Below are positions 17,790 to 26,159 of a stretch of DNA of 64,000 nucleotides, in pieces (position 1 is the stretch's first letter; each line of letters opens with the position of its first letter). The stretch spans positions 1 through 64,000 of the forward strand of contig JBBSUG010000019.1 in the NCBI GenBank assembly GCA_038235165.1, read 5' to 3'. The position numbers were made by a program, and so were the translations under genes. The notes below the pieces were generated by a model that had not been told where the DNA came from, made no database searches, and saw nothing but the letters and a program-made list of their open reading frames with translations. The DNA comes from GCA-002050365 sp038235165 (lineage in GTDB: Bacteria; Acidobacteriota; Blastocatellia; Pyrinomonadales; Pyrinomonadaceae).

Positions 17790-19228
17790 TTTAGCGGAAT
17801 CCTCGCCGTAATAATCGTGCCGTGCGGACCTGATTTAATAAAAAGTTCGCCGCCGAACTGCCGCAGACGTTCGCGCATCCCGACAATTCCGACTCCCAAA
17901 GTTTCGATGTCGCCGAGCAAAACGTCTGCGTCGTGTTCGCTGTCTTTGATAATTCCGTCACCTTCATCGCGGATTTCCAAAACGGCTTCGCTCTCATTTT
18001 GATTGAACCGAATAAAAGCATTTTTACTGCCTGAATGCCGTCGAATATTATTGAGCGATTCCTGAACAATCCGAAACATCGCACTTTCCATTTCAATCGG
18101 CAGACGGTCTTCGTTGCCGGCGAAAACAATCTCGACTGCAATGCCGCTGCGTTTCATAAAACCGCCGACAAACCAACGCAAAGCGGAATCGAGTCCCGCC
18201 TGATCGAGCAGCGGCGGATGAAAAACGTAGGACAACGTGCGAATTTCGCCGAGCGAGCGTTCCGCCATCAAAATCGCTTCATCAATCGCAGTCGTAACTT
18301 TTTCGTCCGGCTCTTTAATTATTTTTTTCAGATACGAAAGTGTCAGCAGTACGGCACTTATTTTTTGTGCCGTCGTGTCGTGCAGTTCGCGGGCGATGCG
18401 GCGGCGTTCCTTGTCCTGCAAATTCAAAAGTCTGGTCGTCAAATCACGCAAATCACGCTCGGCTTTTTTGCGTTCCGTGATGTCGAACGACGCAACCGCC
18501 ATAAAAGATTCACTGCCGATTTCCATTTTTACAGCAGACAACAAAACCGCTATTAAATTGCCGTCGGGACGAACAACTTCGGTTTCAAATTTACTGACGC
18601 TGCCTCTTTCGCTCAAAACTTCAAACAACTTCTGAACATTTTCTTTGGACATTTCAAGTCCGATCTCTTTTCCCGTGCGTCCGATTGCATTCTCCCGCTC
18701 AATGCCCGAAAGTTCTGTGAAATAGTCATTTACCGCAATAAGATGATTGTCCCGAAGCGAAGAAATAGTCATTGAAAGCGGTATCAAATTAAATAATTTT
18801 GAGAACCGTTCTTCCGAATTTTTGATGCCGTTTTCCAGAGTTTCAAAATCAGTCTGTTTTTGCCGCGTGATATTTTGATGAACGACCAACACACCGCCCG
18901 AATCGCCTTCGAGTTTCGTGACCGTCATCAAACATTGTTCAAGACCTGACGAAAAATCACACACATATTCCATTTTAAAATCATCGGCGTTGCCCTTTAG
19001 AACGGCTTCAAGTCCATCCGCCGCTTTTTTGGCTTCACACGCAAATTTTCCGAGCGTCTTACGGCAAATTTTCAAATAATTATCTCCGACAGAAACCTTT
19101 GCAGGAATGCCCGAATGTTTAAGTGATGCTTCCGTCCACGCTCGATTAACGGCGATGATATTGCCGCCATTATCCAGCACAATCATTTCGCCGCTTATTG
19201 ATGATAAAACGCTTTCGAGCAAGTTCAT
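17786..19228 (-). CDS. PAS-containing sensor histidine kinase (HisKA_3, NarX-like)
   Basis: I use the ATG at 19228 (MNLLES) rather than a TTG five codons earlier; neither has a clear ribosome site. About 480 residues: two PAS domains (roughly 5-115 and 135-255, the second ending SFDITERKKAERDL), then HisKA_3 with the phosphoacceptor His in ERRRIARELHDTTAQKI and an HATPase domain with NNIRRHSGSKNAF and GVGIVGMRERLRQFGGEL. There is no membrane segment, so it senses a cytosolic signal, possibly redox or a small ligand through PAS. It is coupled to the downstream regulator. Confidence 0.9.
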   Translation of the reverse strand: MNLLESVLSSISGEMIVLDNGGNIIAVNRAWTEASLKHSGIPAKVSVGDNYLKICRKTLGKFACEAKKAADGLEAVLKGNADDFKMEYVCDFSSGLEQCLMTVTKLEGDSGGVLVVHQNITRQKQTDFETLENGIKNSEERFSKLFNLIPLSMTISSLRDNHLIAVNDYFTELSGIERENAIGRTGKEIGLEMSKENVQKLFEVLSERGSVSKFETEVVRPDGNLIAVLLSAVKMEIGSESFMAVASFDITERKKAERDLRDLTTRLLNLQDKERRRIARELHDTTAQKISAVLLTLSYLKKIIKEPDEKVTTAIDEAILMAERSLGEIRTLSYVFHPPLLDQAGLDSALRWFVGGFMKRSGIAVEIVFAGNEDRLPIEMESAMFRIVQESLNNIRRHSGSKNAFIRFNQNESEAVLEIRDEGDGIIKDSEHDADVLLGDIETLGVGIVGMRERLRQFGGELFIKSGPHGTIITARIPLK

Positions 19229-19309
19229 AACAAATTTCGGCAAGTTTATTTATTTCTCGCCTCATAATTCCGTTTTAATAGAATAATAAACGAAAATCGC
19301 TTCGTTAGT

Positions 19310-19392
19310 TATCAGGAAAATTCCTACTCCAAAATCTTAACCTCTATCAGCCAAAACCCATTTAAAGATACAAATAAAAATCTATATCTTTT
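19310..19392 (+). promoter_or_regulatory. Conserved 85-bp upstream element, copy 2
   Basis: Matches copy 1 at 17035-17119 in the same orientation relative to the downstream gene. It contains the palindrome AGGAAAATTCCT. A TATACT hexamer about 15 bp beyond its end could be the -10 of the 19470 gene. It also lies upstream of the divergent kinase, so it could mediate autoregulation. Confidence 0.75.
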
Positions 19393-19469
19393 GCATCTTC
19401 GCTTATTTATACTATTTTGTTAAATTAAACTTAATAAAGCAAAAGTGCTGAACAAAGAGGGGAAAATAG

Positions 19470-21374
19470 ATGAAAAATTGGTTTATATCCGGGATAATTT
19501 TGATGTTTTTGGCTTTTCCGACATCAGATTTTTACGCGTATGAAAATACTCTGACAAACACAGATGTCAAAGATTCTTACGATGAGTTAATGCCGCAGCA
19601 AAAACGGCTTTTTAATGACTTTGTGCAGCGATATTCAAAGATCGTCGGAATAAAAGTAGATCCGAAACAAAGCTATGAAGGTTCCCCTGTTTCGGTTCGC
19701 ACGACGTTTTACGCAGTAACGCAGGCTTTACTCGTTTCAAAATTAACGGACGAAAACGGAAAATCACTTGGCTCGGCATTGGATATAATCGAATCGCTCG
19801 AAACGATCAAGGGAAAGGTCAAAGGTGAAGGCGGAGATGTCCAGTTTAGAATTTATGTTATTTTTAAAGCCGATGCTTACGACACTCTAAAGAAAAGTGC
19901 CGAATATAAACGCACGAGAGATAACTCCATTTATCACAAAGGTTATCCGATTTCTTTTCGACAGGAAGGCGGAACTCCTTCGACTCAAGTTTCGATGTCG
20001 CGTGATAAAAGACGCGGTGATATAGACGTTGATTACCGCTCGTCGGGTTTTCCGAAAGCACTTTTTAACGGACATTTGACGGCGGCGAATTCCGATGTCA
20101 GAGAGGGAAAAAATTACCCGACACATATCGGGCGTTGGGCTGGGTTAGATGATTGGTGGACGGCTTTATTTGATTTGGATACGACCCTGGATTTTGAAGA
20201 TGGTGCGGAAGCCGATACGGCGGAAAAGATTCCCGCAGTTCCGCGTTCGGGCAAGACGGAAGTGCAAAACGCCGTCGCCGATTATTTGAATGCACTGCTT
20301 GTCGAAGGCAAAGCGGGCGATGCGGTTTCATACATTTCAGAGAGAGCTTACCCGTGTTGGGAACTAAATGGGAATACTGACGGAAAGCCATTTAACCGCG
20401 GATTAGCTCCGTATGTGATAAAAAAGGAGTATGAGAAAACCTACCAATCCATCACGAAGGCATTCGGGAAAATTACAAATCTTAAACAGATCGCACAAAG
20501 CGTAAAGTTAGATGATAAATCGGGACTTCGCTACGTCGAACAGCCGTTCGGCAATGAATTTTCGCTCTACGATTTGCAGGAAGGCGAAGCCGTCAAATGG
20601 GCTTGTTCGGCACGACTGACGGGCGAAACGCCGAAGCAAAGAAACTCGAAAAAATTCGGGAAATACTACTTGGCAGTTTTTCGAGTGCCGCCGCAGGGAA
20701 AAGGCGGAACGGTCGCACTTTTGCTTGCCAAAGAAGATGATTATTGGAAGATCATAACTTTTGAAAATGAAGCCGATGTTGATTATTCAAAAGTCCCTGA
20801 TTTGCGGGCGAAAGCTGAAAGCGGGAAAACTCTCAAAACAACCGCGGCGGACAAATCTCTGCTTCGCTCGATGCGTGATTTTCACCGAAGCTGGTTTATC
20901 AATCGCAACTATTCCGATGCCGCGAAATATTTTTCGCCGGAGACTTTCCCGTGCCGCCTTGCTTATGTCGAACCGGGCAATAAACCGGCGAAGGACTTTG
21001 AAAAGATGATGGAAGGTTGGCGGAATGGTATGAAGCAAATCGCCGAAGAGATCGGAGTTCACAAAATACTTTCGACGGCGATAACTTCCGTCACGCCGAC
21101 GACAAACGAAGTGGCAATCGTCAGACATCCGGATCAAAAAGCCTTTACGATATTCGCTCTGTCCGACAAATCGGGCGAATCCGCATCGTGTTCAAGCACG
21201 GAAAATGACATTGAGAAAATCGAGAGTTTCCAAAATTTGCCCGCCGGAGGAAACTATTACGCCGCCAGTTTTACTGCCAAAGCATCCGGCGGAAGCCCCG
21301 GCGTGTTGACAACTTTGTGGCGTAAAATTGATGGAAAGTGGATGATTTACGCCTATCGAATTGATACTCCTTGA
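19470..21374 (+). CDS. Secreted protein with two internally similar modules, unknown function
   Basis: 634 residues with a signal peptide (1-23, ending SDFYA). The family is not recognised. Two regions resemble each other: around residue 270 (VADYLNALLVEGKAGDAVSY, then ISERAYPCW) and around 475 (FHRSWFINRNYSDAAKYF, then SPETFPCR); both fit an NTF2/SnoaL-like cone fold with a conserved ending PC. The N-terminal 240 residues are a separate alpha/beta region. It shares its upstream element with the reductase at 16903 and is followed closely by a membrane protein gene. Confidence 0.7.
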   Translation: MKNWFISGIILMFLAFPTSDFYAYENTLTNTDVKDSYDELMPQQKRLFNDFVQRYSKIVGIKVDPKQSYEGSPVSVRTTFYAVTQALLVSKLTDENGKSLGSALDIIESLETIKGKVKGEGGDVQFRIYVIFKADAYDTLKKSAEYKRTRDNSIYHKGYPISFRQEGGTPSTQVSMSRDKRRGDIDVDYRSSGFPKALFNGHLTAANSDVREGKNYPTHIGRWAGLDDWWTALFDLDTTLDFEDGAEADTAEKIPAVPRSGKTEVQNAVADYLNALLVEGKAGDAVSYISERAYPCWELNGNTDGKPFNRGLAPYVIKKEYEKTYQSITKAFGKITNLKQIAQSVKLDDKSGLRYVEQPFGNEFSLYDLQEGEAVKWACSARLTGETPKQRNSKKFGKYYLAVFRVPPQGKGGTVALLLAKEDDYWKIITFENEADVDYSKVPDLRAKAESGKTLKTTAADKSLLRSMRDFHRSWFINRNYSDAAKYFSPETFPCRLAYVEPGNKPAKDFEKMMEGWRNGMKQIAEEIGVHKILSTAITSVTPTTNEVAIVRHPDQKAFTIFALSDKSGESASCSSTENDIEKIESFQNLPAGGNYYAASFTAKASGGSPGVLTTLWRKIDGKWMIYAYRIDTP

Positions 21375-21402
21375 AGGATTTTTATTCAAGTTTGGAAATA
21401 AT

Positions 21403-22176
21403 ATGCAGGACTTTGTATTTGGAACCACGTTGCTGGGAATCAGCTTATTTATCGGCATTCTTGTTTGCTTAGAAATCGGACGGCGAATCGGTGTTCGCAA
21501 CTTTTCAAACAATAAGGCAAATGAAGGATATGGGGCAGTCGAAGCGGCACTTTTTGGCTTATTGGGCTTGCTGATGGCATTCACATTTTCTAATGCCGCA
21601 ACACGGTTTGATGATCGAAGAGAACTCATTGTTCAAGAGGCAAACGCTATCGGCACGGCTTATTTGCGGCTCGATCTACTTAGCCCCGAAGCCCAACCCG
21701 CACTTCGTGATAAATTTCGCCAGTATGTAGATTCGCGTCTTGAGACATACCGAAAAGTGCCTGATTACGTTGCTGTCGAAGCCGAAATAAAACGCTCCAC
21801 CGAACTGCAAAAAGAGATTTGGACAGATTCAGTCAAAGCAAGCCGTGAATCTGACTGGGTGCCGCCCGCGACTCTCCTTCTTCCGGCATTAAACGAAATG
21901 ATTGACATCACGACCACACGGTCAGCGGCGGCACAAATGCACCCGCCCGCGATCATATTCATAATGCTTTCGGTTCTTCTACTGGCAAGTGCTTTGCTCG
22001 CCGGATTTGGGATGGCTAAATCGAAAACCCGAAGTTGGCTGCACATATTCGTTTTCTCAACCATTTTGGCACTAACCGTTTACGTTATTATTGACATCGA
22101 ATACCCGCGACTCGGACTAATCCGCGTTGATTCTTTTGACGGCGTTTTGGTCAACGTGCGGGAAAGTATGCAATAG
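21403..22176 (+). CDS. DUF4239-like membrane protein
   Basis: I start at 21403 (MQDFVFGTT), with GGAA 6 bases upstream; an in-frame start at 21361 would overlap the preceding gene. 257 residues: two N-terminal helices (about 5-25 and 45-65, the second with FGLLGLLMAFTFSNAATRF), a long soluble helical part rich in Arg and Glu (RFDDRRELIVQEANAIGTAY), and two C-terminal helices. This layout is the DUF4239 (bestrophin-like) pattern; function unknown. Probably cotranscribed with 19470; a terminator overlaps the stop codon. Confidence 0.72.
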   Translation: MQDFVFGTTLLGISLFIGILVCLEIGRRIGVRNFSNNKANEGYGAVEAALFGLLGLLMAFTFSNAATRFDDRRELIVQEANAIGTAYLRLDLLSPEAQPALRDKFRQYVDSRLETYRKVPDYVAVEAEIKRSTELQKEIWTDSVKASRESDWVPPATLLLPALNEMIDITTTRSAAAQMHPPAIIFIMLSVLLLASALLAGFGMAKSKTRSWLHIFVFSTILALTVYVIIDIEYPRLGLIRVDSFDGVLVNVRESMQ

Positions 22177-22200
22177 ACAACTTTCCAAAATAAGTTGTCT
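22175..22200 (+). terminator. Intrinsic terminator overlapping stop codon
   Basis: Stem AGACAACTT / AAGTTGTCT (9 bp) with an 8-base loop, starting in the TAG stop of the upstream gene. The following GTTTCAGGTGTTTT is only moderately T-rich. Confidence 0.6.
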
Positions 22201-22577
22201 GTTTCAGGTGTTTTAGCTCCGATAGGAGCGAAATATTTATAGATGTCAGGTAAAAATTGAAAATCAGAGTTCCAGCGGAACGGCATAGTTGACCACATAA
22301 TTGATGTCGTTGCTCTGCAACTCGAACACCTTGACTTTCAAATAGCTATAAATACCTGCAATGTGGGCTACAAATATAACGTCGGTTTCACCGACTGAAA
22401 ATGAATTTCTTATCTTGAATTCACGTTAATTTAATGAGCCGCTAAACGTCATTCGCCGCCCGCTGTTTATTATTAAACATCAGTGAGCGGCGAATTATTT
22501 GTATATTCCACCTTTTTCGGCAGATTCTGTTAAATTTCACTCGTCTTTTTTAATCGGCGCGTCTTGCAAACGTTTTA
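22201..22577. other. Gene-free stretch with degenerate repeat and hairpins
   Basis: No convincing reading frame. It holds a small hairpin GCTCC/GGAGC near 22214, the words AGCTCCGATAGGAGCG and later TAGCTATAAATACC that look like the two ends of a decayed dispersed repeat, and a hairpin at 22451-22495 with arms ATTCGCCGC / GCGGCGAAT that could terminate transcription. Confidence 0.5.
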
Positions 22578-22745
22578 TTAAGTCACACCCGCCATTTGAT
22601 TTTGGCGTTCTTTCTTGCGTTTACGTTTGGGAGGTAATTTGCCTTCCGGCGACCTTTTCCCGTCTGCGGAAACATTTCCACCCTCGTTTTCCCATCTGTC
22701 CAAAACTTTTTTCTTCAGTTTCTTTTTTGATACAAAATCAGGCAT
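22578..22745 (-). CDS. Small basic protein
   Basis: 55 residues from the ATG at 22745, chosen because AAAGGAGAT sits 7 bases upstream; longer in-frame starts lack a ribosome site. The protein is strongly basic (KKKLKKKVLDRWENEGGNV near the start, LPPKRKRKKERQ near the end) and may bind nucleic acid. It lies 87 bp downstream of the UspA gene on the same strand, so it is probably part of that stress transcript. No family recognised. Confidence 0.6.
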   Translation of the reverse strand: MPDFVSKKKLKKKVLDRWENEGGNVSADGKRSPEGKLPPKRKRKKERQNQMAGVT

Positions 22746-22832
22746 TTTTTTATCTCCTTTTATCGTTTTTTGTTTTTCCGGTTTCACATATTACGCGGTT
22801 GTGAAACCCGTCGTCTTCCGCCGCGTTTCGGC

Positions 22833-23789
22833 TCAGTTGTGCAATGTTTCCATTGAACGGACAACCTCGACCGAGCAGGACGCATTGGTTACTATTGCCG
22901 TCGAGACACTTCCCAGGCGGAATCTTTCAAAACTGCTTTTGAAGTCGCGCGTTCCGACAAAAATCGAATCGGCGTTCCATTTTTTCGCCTCGGCAAGCAG
23001 AATATTTTTCGGGTCGCCGTCTTCCCGCAAAATCGAGGTTTTCAATCCGATGTGGTTCAATTCTTCGCTTCCCCATTCGAGCATCTCGGAGACGCGCGAT
23101 TCTCTGGTTAGAAAATAACTGTCAATCATAGCTGAAGCCCGCGGAAGTCGAAGGGAAACGTAAGCCGGCGGCGCGGCATCGTCCACCGCGATCAGGCGTA
23201 CTTCCGTTCCGTCCTGCCAAACTCTCTGCCCGACTGCATAAATTGCTTGTTCGGCGGCGGGCGAACCGTCCACGCCGACGATGATGCGCGGCGGAGGGTC
23301 CAAACCGTTCTGAACGTTTGAACGCACGACGCGCACCGAACAGTTTGCATCAGCAGCAATTCTTTTTGAAACGCTTCCCAAGAACAGCCGCCCGATTGCC
23401 GAACGTCCCTGCGAGCCGACGACGATCAAATCGGCTTTCAAATTATCAGCCGCGTCAATCAAAACCCACGCGGGCGATCCGGTGAAAACTTCAGAACGGA
23501 CGTGCCAATCGGGGAAAAATTCCTGCACGCGCTTTTTCCCCTGCGCCGTATATTCCTGCGCCTCTTCAATCACCTTCGCGGCGTTTGTTTGTACTTGTTT
23601 GAGATGCGACGCAACCCGCCGCGATCCGACCGCCTGAACGACCGCCGCCTGAACCGTCGGACTGCTCATCATCAAATCGCCGACCGACGCGACCACTGCT
23701 TCCGTCTGCGTCGGCAATCCGGCTTTTTTCAAATCTGCAAACACCATATCCGCACTTTCCGAACCGTCATAACCAATTAATATTTTCAT
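22833..23789 (-). CDS. Tandem UspA universal stress protein
   Basis: 318 residues with two Usp domains (about 1-155 and 160-310). Each has the nucleotide-binding end pattern: GSQGRSAIGRLFLGSVSKRI in the first and GTRDFKSSFERFRLGSVSTA in the second. The first opens MKILIGYDGSESAD, the second IIVGVDGSPAAEQAIYAV. UspA proteins bind ATP and accumulate under starvation, hypoxia or oxidative stress. It is divergent from a set of small membrane genes, and two two-part boxes lie in the shared 289-bp promoter region. Confidence 0.92.
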   Translation of the reverse strand: MKILIGYDGSESADMVFADLKKAGLPTQTEAVVASVGDLMMSSPTVQAAVVQAVGSRRVASHLKQVQTNAAKVIEEAQEYTAQGKKRVQEFFPDWHVRSEVFTGSPAWVLIDAADNLKADLIVVGSQGRSAIGRLFLGSVSKRIAADANCSVRVVRSNVQNGLDPPPRIIVGVDGSPAAEQAIYAVGQRVWQDGTEVRLIAVDDAAPPAYVSLRLPRASAMIDSYFLTRESRVSEMLEWGSEELNHIGLKTSILREDGDPKNILLAEAKKWNADSIFVGTRDFKSSFERFRLGSVSTAIVTNASCSVEVVRSMETLHN

Positions 23790-23872
23790 AAAACCTCATG
23801 CTGAAAGTTTTTGCCAAATCTTTCTCTTTCAACCTGTTTCGATCTTAAATTTTTTCTTCGGCTCGAAAAAGG

Positions 23873-23905
23873 GAGTTACTACCCGAAAAGAACAGGTGTT
23901 TTCAC
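23873..23905. promoter_or_regulatory. Two-part 23-bp-pitch box, copy C1
   Basis: Weak half site GAGTTACTAC (23873-23882) and strong half site GTGTTTTCAC (23896-23905), 23 bp apart, spacer CCGAAAAGAACAG. It is nearer the UspA start (about 84 bp) and 173 bp from the divergent gene. Confidence 0.5.
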
Positions 23906-23955
23906 GCACCCGACTTGCGGATGCCGACTGCGCCGAAGTCTCCCGCTTGAAACAA

Positions 23956-23988
23956 GTGGAAACACCCGAAATTTTCGCGTGTAAATAC
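23956..23988. promoter_or_regulatory. Two-part 23-bp-pitch box, copy C2
   Basis: Half sites GTGGAAACAC (23956-23965) and GTGTAAATAC (23979-23988), 23 bp apart, spacer CCGAAATTTTCGC. The first half and the beginning of the spacer are identical to copy A before grpE. It lies 90 bp before the small membrane gene at 24079. Confidence 0.65.
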
Positions 23989-24078
23989 TGTTTCGCGCCT
24001 GTCATTTATTGGATAAAATTGAATCAACGATGAGATTTGTTACTTGATATTCGAAAGTTTTAATTAGGAGTAAATATT

Positions 24079-24255
24079 ATGAAAAAGATTTATACGGCAG
24101 CATGGTTTTTATTGGCGATCTTATTTCTTGCGGCGATCTTGACCGGCTATCTTAATCCGGTGAGTCTGGTGGCTTTCAGTTTATTCGCTTTAGGACTGGT
24201 GTATGCGCTGGCACTATGGACGGTTGTCATTAACACGAGAGAAGCAGCACATTAA
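24079..24255 (+). CDS. Small two-helix membrane protein
   Basis: 58 residues starting MKKIYTAAWFLLAILFLAA behind TTAGGAGTAA. Two hydrophobic segments (about 5-24 and 29-50) connected by a short GYLNPVS turn, then a polar tail NTREAAH. It heads a plus-strand run of four or five small genes around a baeRF protein, facing the UspA gene. No known family; similar in build to the next gene, so the two may be distant paralogues. Confidence 0.72.
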   Translation: MKKIYTAAWFLLAILFLAAILTGYLNPVSLVAFSLFALGLVYALALWTVVINTREAAH

Positions 24256-24295
24256 TTCGGCATCAACAATCAATCTTAAATGTGGAGGAGAAATT

Positions 24296-24526
24296 ATGAA
24301 TGCAGCAAAACTATACGCGATAACCTGGATTATATTTGCAGCGGCACTGCTGGCAGCTTATGTGAGCCATTCTTTAAGTCCGGCTAAATTGGTAATTTTC
24401 AGTTTTCTCGGTTCGACACTTTTTTTTATGGGATTGGTTGCGCTGATTCCGCATTTGGTTGATCGGCATTATGAATCGAAACAACTGACACAGGCAGATA
24501 AAGAACGAAGCAGCAGTTTTTTTTAG
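24296..24526 (+). CDS. Small two-helix membrane protein
   Basis: 76 residues from the ATG at 24296, chosen because GGAGGAG lies 6 bases upstream; the longer frame starting at 24203 overlaps the previous gene. Two membrane helices (about 5-25 and 31-55) with SHSLSPAKLVIFSFLG in between, and a charged C-terminal tail HYESKQLTQADKERSSS. It shares the layout tyrosine-rich start, two helices and polar tail with the preceding protein. Confidence 0.72.
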   Translation: MNAAKLYAITWIIFAAALLAAYVSHSLSPAKLVIFSFLGSTLFFMGLVALIPHLVDRHYESKQLTQADKERSSSFF

Positions 24527-24540
24527 CAGAGGAATTAATT

Positions 24541-25668
24541 ATGAAACACATTACAAATGATTTGATGGCGGAGCATCTTGGCGAGTTGACGGCTTTTGAA
24601 CCGAATGGTTTTCCGTTCGTCAGCCTTTATCTGAACGCACAAGCCGATCAGCACGGGCGCGATAATTTTCACTCGTTTATCCGTAAAGAATTTTCCAGCC
24701 GCGCCATAACTTTCGCCGCCGGGTCGTGCGAACTCGAAAGTTTCGAGCGCGTCGCGGGACGTGTCGTTCGGTATCTGAACGAGAAGCTGGAAACTTCGGC
24801 AAACGGACTGGCAATTTTCGCACGCTCGGGCGATGAAGATTTTTTTAAGGCGATTCAACTGGACGCGCCGATTCAAAAAAACCGCCTGCACGTTTCGGAT
24901 CGTCCGCATATTTACCCGCTCGCACGGCTGATTAGCCAAAATCCGCCTTATGCCGCAGTAATCGCCGACACCCGAGAGACGCGAATTTTCGTTTTTGACC
25001 TGGGACGCGTTGCGCGGCGCGAGGAATTTATCACGCCCGACAGAAGTTTCGCCGCAGACGGTGAACAATCGCCGATGCGCCATCATCGGCGCGTTGAAAA
25101 TCAACAGCACTTACACGCTAAAGAAACGGTTGAACTACTCGAACGAATCGTACGCGAGGAAAAAATCGAACGTATTATTCTGGCGGGCGACGAGGTGATT
25201 ATTCCGCTGCTGCGCGAACGTCTGCCCGGGCATCTCGCCGGCAAGGTAATTGACATTCTGCGACTCGACATTCGCACGCCCGAACACGAGATTTTAAAGG
25301 CGACGACGGAATCTTTACGCGCCGACAACAGTCAAACGGATGCGGAAAAAGTGCGGGGTTTATTCGACCAATACCGTGCGGACGGTTTAGCCGTCGTCGG
25401 TTATGAAAAAACGATGGATGCGCTGGTTCACGGACAGGCGAACGAACTGCTTTTGAGCGCATCGCCTGACGATATTTTGTTTATGAGTAAATCCGCCCTG
25501 CCGGTCGTTGCGGAGATTAAACCGGAAAACAAATTGAGCCGGAAGATGATTGCCGACACGCTTATTTCACACGCCGGAAAAAGCGGCGCGGAAGTAACTT
25601 TTATTGAGGATCGAAATCTTCTGGCTGAGGTCGGCGGGGTCGGAGCTTTTCTGCGATACCGGACTTGA
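24541..25668 (+). CDS. baeRF family protein (eRF1/Vms1-like)
   Basis: 375 residues resembling the bacterial archaeo-eukaryotic release-factor family: an N-terminal alpha/beta domain (FPFVSLYLNAQADQHGRDNF), a central domain with AAVIADTRETRIFVFDLGRV, the His-rich MRHHRRVENQQHLHAKET and a C-terminal eL30-like domain with AVVGYEKTMDALVHGQANE. Relatives in yeast and animals (Vms1) release peptides from stalled ribosomes; bacterial members are little studied and turn up near stress genes. Here it follows two small membrane proteins by 14 bp, so it belongs to the operon facing UspA. A catalytic GGQ is not present; GQ occurs in HGQANE. Confidence 0.75.
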   Translation: MKHITNDLMAEHLGELTAFEPNGFPFVSLYLNAQADQHGRDNFHSFIRKEFSSRAITFAAGSCELESFERVAGRVVRYLNEKLETSANGLAIFARSGDEDFFKAIQLDAPIQKNRLHVSDRPHIYPLARLISQNPPYAAVIADTRETRIFVFDLGRVARREEFITPDRSFAADGEQSPMRHHRRVENQQHLHAKETVELLERIVREEKIERIILAGDEVIIPLLRERLPGHLAGKVIDILRLDIRTPEHEILKATTESLRADNSQTDAEKVRGLFDQYRADGLAVVGYEKTMDALVHGQANELLLSASPDDILFMSKSALPVVAEIKPENKLSRKMIADTLISHAGKSGAEVTFIEDRNLLAEVGGVGAFLRYRT

Positions 25669-25703
25669 CGAGTAGAAAGGCGCAAAATATGAGGTGAGAA
25701 AAA

Positions 25704-25967
25704 ATGATTAAATTTTTAGAACAAAGGTTCAATGTGTGGCGCAGGCGGCGAACTCTGGCTCGTATCAGGCGGAAATTCGCCGAGAGCGGGCATCCGCTGG
25801 ATGATTTGGACGATTTGAATATCGAAGCCGCTCTGACACTCGGCGAATGTCGGATCGAGCAGGTGCGTCTGACCGCCAAATCTATTTTTTTCGCGTTGCG
25901 GAGACTTGCCGATTTTCGGCAAGTCTCCGCAGCGAAGCGGATTAAAAGTAATGTTCAAAAAACGTAA
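25704..25967 (+). CDS. Small basic hypothetical protein with REP hairpin in its 3' end
   Basis: 87 residues, Arg-rich N-terminus (NVWRRRRTLARIRRKFAESG), then an acidic stretch HPLDDLDDLNIEAALTLGE. It follows the baeRF gene with an AGGTGAG ribosome site. The last 25 or so codons are made of a REP-like hairpin (25897-25931), so the C-terminus has probably been replaced or extended by repeat insertion. No family recognised. Confidence 0.55.
   Translation: MIKFLEQRFNVWRRRRTLARIRRKFAESGHPLDDLDDLNIEAALTLGECRIEQVRLTAKSIFFALRRLADFRQVSAAKRIKSNVQKT
25897..25931. repeat. Perfect short-loop hairpin (REP-like)
   Basis: Arms TGCGGAGACTTGCCGA and TCGGCAAGTCTCCGCA (16 bp, perfect) with a 3-base loop. No T-tract follows, so a simple terminator is less likely than a REP element or mRNA-stabilising stem inside the operon. 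Confidence 0.8.
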
Positions 25968-25985
25968 GTTTTGGAGGAAATTATT

Positions 25986-26159
25986 ATGGACTCAAGCACG
26001 ATTGCTGTAGTGGTTTTACTGATCGGTTCTTTTTCCGGTTTTGTTGTCTGGGCGGCTTTTCATTCACGAAAGAACAATTCGGAGAAAGTCGCCGCTGACG
26101 GCGGTAAAATCGAGTTTGCGGAAGTTGAAAAACGAAACAAACAATTTTCGAAAAAATAA
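25986..26159 (+). CDS. Small single-helix membrane protein
   Basis: 57 residues starting MDSSTIAVVVLLIGSF behind GGAGGAAAT; an in-frame start five codons earlier is less well placed. One membrane helix (about 5-27) followed by a charged tail (HSRKNNSEKVAADGGKIEF). It is the last gene of the operon facing UspA. Unknown family. The 175 bp beyond it, up to the partition genes, contain nothing I can identify. Confidence 0.62.
   Translation: MDSSTIAVVVLLIGSFSGFVVWAAFHSRKNNSEKVAADGGKIEFAEVEKRNKQFSKK

Noticed and set aside
22080..22298. Minus-strand frame of 72 codons at 22.2 kb
   Set aside because: Overlaps a terminator and repeat debris, no ribosome site, no recognisable protein.
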